NCBI GenBank assembly: GCA_900543975.1
Contig: UQTI01000051.1
Span: 1 to 22,569, forward strand
Length of the DNA stretch: 22,569 bases
Reading direction: 5' to 3'
Source of the DNA: an uncultured Prevotella sp.
GTDB taxonomy: Bacteria; Bacteroidota; Bacteroidia; Bacteroidales; Bacteroidaceae
The notes beneath the pieces were generated by a model. It had not been told where the DNA came from, ran no database searches, and saw only the letters and a list, made by a program, of their open reading frames with translations. Shown piece after piece: positions 22,199-22,569 of this stretch. Position numbers and translations under genes: made by a program. Position 1 is the first letter of the stretch. Each line of letters opens with the position of its first letter.

Positions 22199-22569
22199 CT
22201 ACTTGTGACTTGCTCTCATCTCCAACAGTGTGCAGCCGCTCACATGCGACGTGAGGGTTGTTGTGCCGACAACAGGTGTTGACCATGACGGGCTGAAGAG
22301 CAGGTCGTTCTTGTTCACGCCGTTGCGCCACAACACCTCGGCGTTATGGTTGAAGAACGTGGTAAACTTTTTCCTGTAAACCTCGCCCAAGGCCGGCTCG
22401 TCAAGCAGCTGGCGGAAATAGCGCATGAAGATGCCCTTGAACAGGCCGCCATCGGTTTTGCCCTCATCGCGGATGATGTTGTTGCTTTTGTCGATCATGC
22501 TGCGGTCGCTGATGGCAAAGTTGGCACACTTGCGGGCATCGTTAAGATAGGTCTCGTCGCCTGTGACCT
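22199..22569 (-). CDS. Glycoside hydrolase family 76 protein, C-terminal part only
   Basis: The minus-strand frame is open from the right edge to the stop at 22199 (123 residues visible), so the gene continues outside the window; the Met at 22498 is internal. The segment TGDETYLNDARK, ISDRSMI, IIRDEGKTDGGLFKGIFMRYF, AEVLWRNG and SGCTLLEMRA matches the C-terminal alpha/alpha-barrel region of GH76, a family of endo-alpha-1,6-mannanases used by Bacteroidales on fungal mannan. The catalytic Asp pair lies upstream and cannot be seen. Two hairpins follow the stop. Confidence 0.8.
   Translation of the reverse strand, partial: VTGDETYLNDARKCANFAISDRSMIDKSNNIIRDEGKTDGGLFKGIFMRYFRQLLDEPALGEVYRKKFTTFFNHNAEVLWRNGVNKNDLLFSPSWSTPVVGTTTLTSHVSGCTLLEMRASHK

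Larger units (their letters stand above)
21975..22200. repeat. Tandem duplication of a 117-bp unit with a hairpin
   Basis: Two similar units begin gacacccgtc (21975) and gacaaccca (22091). Both contain tttagacaaaaatcag, a hairpin, tttattgtaaggttttttt (shorter in one) and gtgatcatcggg. The second copy runs right up to the stop codon of the GH76 gene at 22199. Confidence 0.85.

Overview
The window looks like chromosomal DNA of a Bacteroidales bacterium, most likely Prevotella or a close relative. Many genes are preceded by the Bacteroidetes-type promoter (TTTG, about 19-20 bases, then TAnnTTTG) and lack a purine-rich Shine-Dalgarno. Other lineage hints are secreted proteins with Prevotella-style C-terminal ends, a GH76 C-terminus, a DUF3332 lipoprotein and a GxxExxY protein. 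No tRNA, rRNA or CRISPR array was recognised.

Layout. 1-1036 (minus): 5' part of a TPR lipoprotein-like sensor or regulator. 1037-2760: an AT-rich accessory island with a two-gene minus-strand operon (a DUF3800 protein and a protein with a possible barnase-like nuclease C-terminus), faced by a short convergent promoter-plus-terminator unit that may make a small RNA. 2774-5513 (minus): an Ig-like-repeat secreted protein interrupted by a one-base frameshift, followed by a short acidic peptide gene and a strong terminator. 5749-5943: an intergenic tandem-repeat array. 6069-7604 (minus): gpmI. 7900-8534: a GxxExxY gene enclosed by perfect 32-bp inverted repeats built of a 9-bp unit, sitting between the divergent promoters of gpmI and a GH2 beta-galactosidase. 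8697-11957 (plus): the beta-galactosidase. 11934-12342: three different intergenic repeats plus a terminator. 12354-13468 (minus): a DUF3332 lipoprotein and a LOG-family phosphoribohydrolase. 13612-15886 (plus): a DEAD-box RNA helicase with a long structured leader and an apparent TTG start. 15978-17174 (minus): a flavodiiron protein. 17419-18369 (minus): a PfkB sugar kinase, divergent from an M16 zinc protease (18531-19790, plus). 19924-20640 (plus): deoD. 20746-21654 (minus): a secreted endonuclease/exonuclease/phosphatase protein convergent with deoD across a perfect 33-bp inverted repeat. 21975-22198: a duplicated hairpin unit. 22199-22569 (minus): the 3' end of a GH76 glycanase.

Most genes are single-gene housekeeping or carbohydrate and nucleoside metabolism units: gpmI in glycolysis, the PfkB kinase and beta-galactosidase in sugar use, deoD in purine salvage, the flavodiiron protein in oxygen or NO detoxification. 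They do not form one pathway. The accessory material is the 1.0-2.8 kb island, the GxxExxY cassette and the many intergenic arrays. Several unrelated arrays have a period of 21-23 bp, about two turns of the DNA helix. The best candidates for something undescribed are the DUF3800/nuclease-like operon with its convergent RNA unit, and the inverted-repeat-bounded GxxExxY cassette, whose repeat also occurs next to that operon.
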